Under the pieces are notes generated by a model. The model was given only the letters and a program-made list of their open reading frames with translations. It had not been told where the DNA came from and did not search any database. Position numbers and translations under genes: made by a program. A stretch of 40,078 nucleotides of DNA from a bacterium (GTDB lineage: Bacteria; CG2-30-53-67): the NCBI GenBank assembly GCA_919901565.1, contig CAKKPE010000103.1:1-40078 (forward strand), in the 5' to 3' direction. This document shows, in pieces, positions 40,016 to 40,078 of the stretch (its first letter is position 1; each line of letters begins with the position of its first letter).

Positions 40016-40078
40016 CCCAGACCCTTTTTGCCCAGACCCTTTTTGTGACCCCCAGACCCTTTTTGCCCCCCAGACCCT
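40016..40078. repeat. Short tandem repeats at the element end
   Basis: The 15-base unit CCCAGACCCTTTTTG occurs at 40016-40030, 40031-40045 and 40051-40065, with a fourth partial copy running off the window. Spacers contain further C-runs and one TGACC. Likely expansion of the outer end of the RAYT element, or an assembly-end artefact. Confidence 0.75.

Larger units (their letters stand above)
38418..40020 (+). mobile_element. RAYT (REP-associated Y1 transposase) element
   Basis: Edges TCTGGGGTCAAATCTTT (38418-38434) and the inverted AAAGATTTGACCCCCAGA (40004-40020) pair with only one base inserted. The transposase gene lies between them, with an internal partial copy from the tandem duplication. 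Such elements do not make target duplications, and none is obvious. Confidence 0.7.

Overview
The window looks like a chromosomal segment of an anaerobic, Gram-negative, moderately GC-rich bacterium, probably of the Desulfobacterota/Nitrospirota kind. I infer this from the oxygen-independent (cbi-type) cobalamin pathway, an Aquifex-type aconitase, a CooT-like protein and a class II (adenosylcobalamin-dependent) ribonucleotide reductase. The taxonomic guess is not proven by anything in the sequence.

Layout. 1-2.9 kb: a VapBC toxin-antitoxin pair with a candidate operator, a 155-bp palindromic repeat element, a DUF1232 protein, a lipoprotein, small decayed ORFs, a two-CBS-domain protein and a fragment of a DNA methyltransferase. 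2.9-8.65 kb: aconitase (minus), two TusA-like proteins that lack the Cys-Pro motif, a PilZ protein, a small membrane protein, a MazG-like pyrophosphohydrolase and an AAA/DUF4143 ATPase. 8.65-29.66 kb: one unbroken minus-strand cobalamin operon. Transcription runs from a cobalamin riboswitch with an intrinsic terminator (29657-29372) through cobU-cobT-cobS-cobC-cbiA-cbiX-cbiC-cbiM-cbiN-cbiQ-cbiO-[cbpA-cbpB]-cbiD-cbiET-cbiL-cbiF-cbiG-cbiH-cbiP-[BPL_N-like ORF]-cbiB-cobD. Many genes overlap by four bases. 29.7-31.1 kb: small Cys-rich proteins with their own promoter and a NifX-like remnant (plus), then CooT and a small helical protein (minus). 31.2-35.1 kb: mutS, a DedA protein and an unknown gene (minus). 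35.2-38.2 kb: nrdJ (plus), with its reading frame broken at a run of nine G. 38.4 kb to the end: a REP-associated (RAYT/Y1) transposase element carrying an exact tandem 546-bp duplication.

How it fits together. Cobalt uptake (CbiMNQO), chelation (CbiX), ring contraction and methylation (CbiL, H, F, G, D, ET, C), amidation (CbiA, CbiP), aminopropanol arm (CobD, CbiB) and nucleotide loop (CobU, CobT, CobS, CobC) are all under one B12-sensing switch. No cbiJ (precorrin-6A reductase) and no corrinoid adenosyltransferase are seen. The nearby B12-dependent NrdJ is a likely consumer of the product.

The most unusual content is a ribosomally made peptide system inside the B12 operon: a 50-residue Lys-rich peptide with an unusually strong ribosome binding site (cbpA, 20939-21091), followed after about 270 bases of hairpins by a radical SAM/SPASM enzyme (cbpB). 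The stop codon of cbpB overlaps the start of cbiD. From memory, family models for such a pair exist ('cobopeptide', CbpA/CbpB), but I know of no described product or function. A second unexplained passenger of the operon is the glutamine-amidotransferase-like (BPL_N) protein between cbiP and cbiB.
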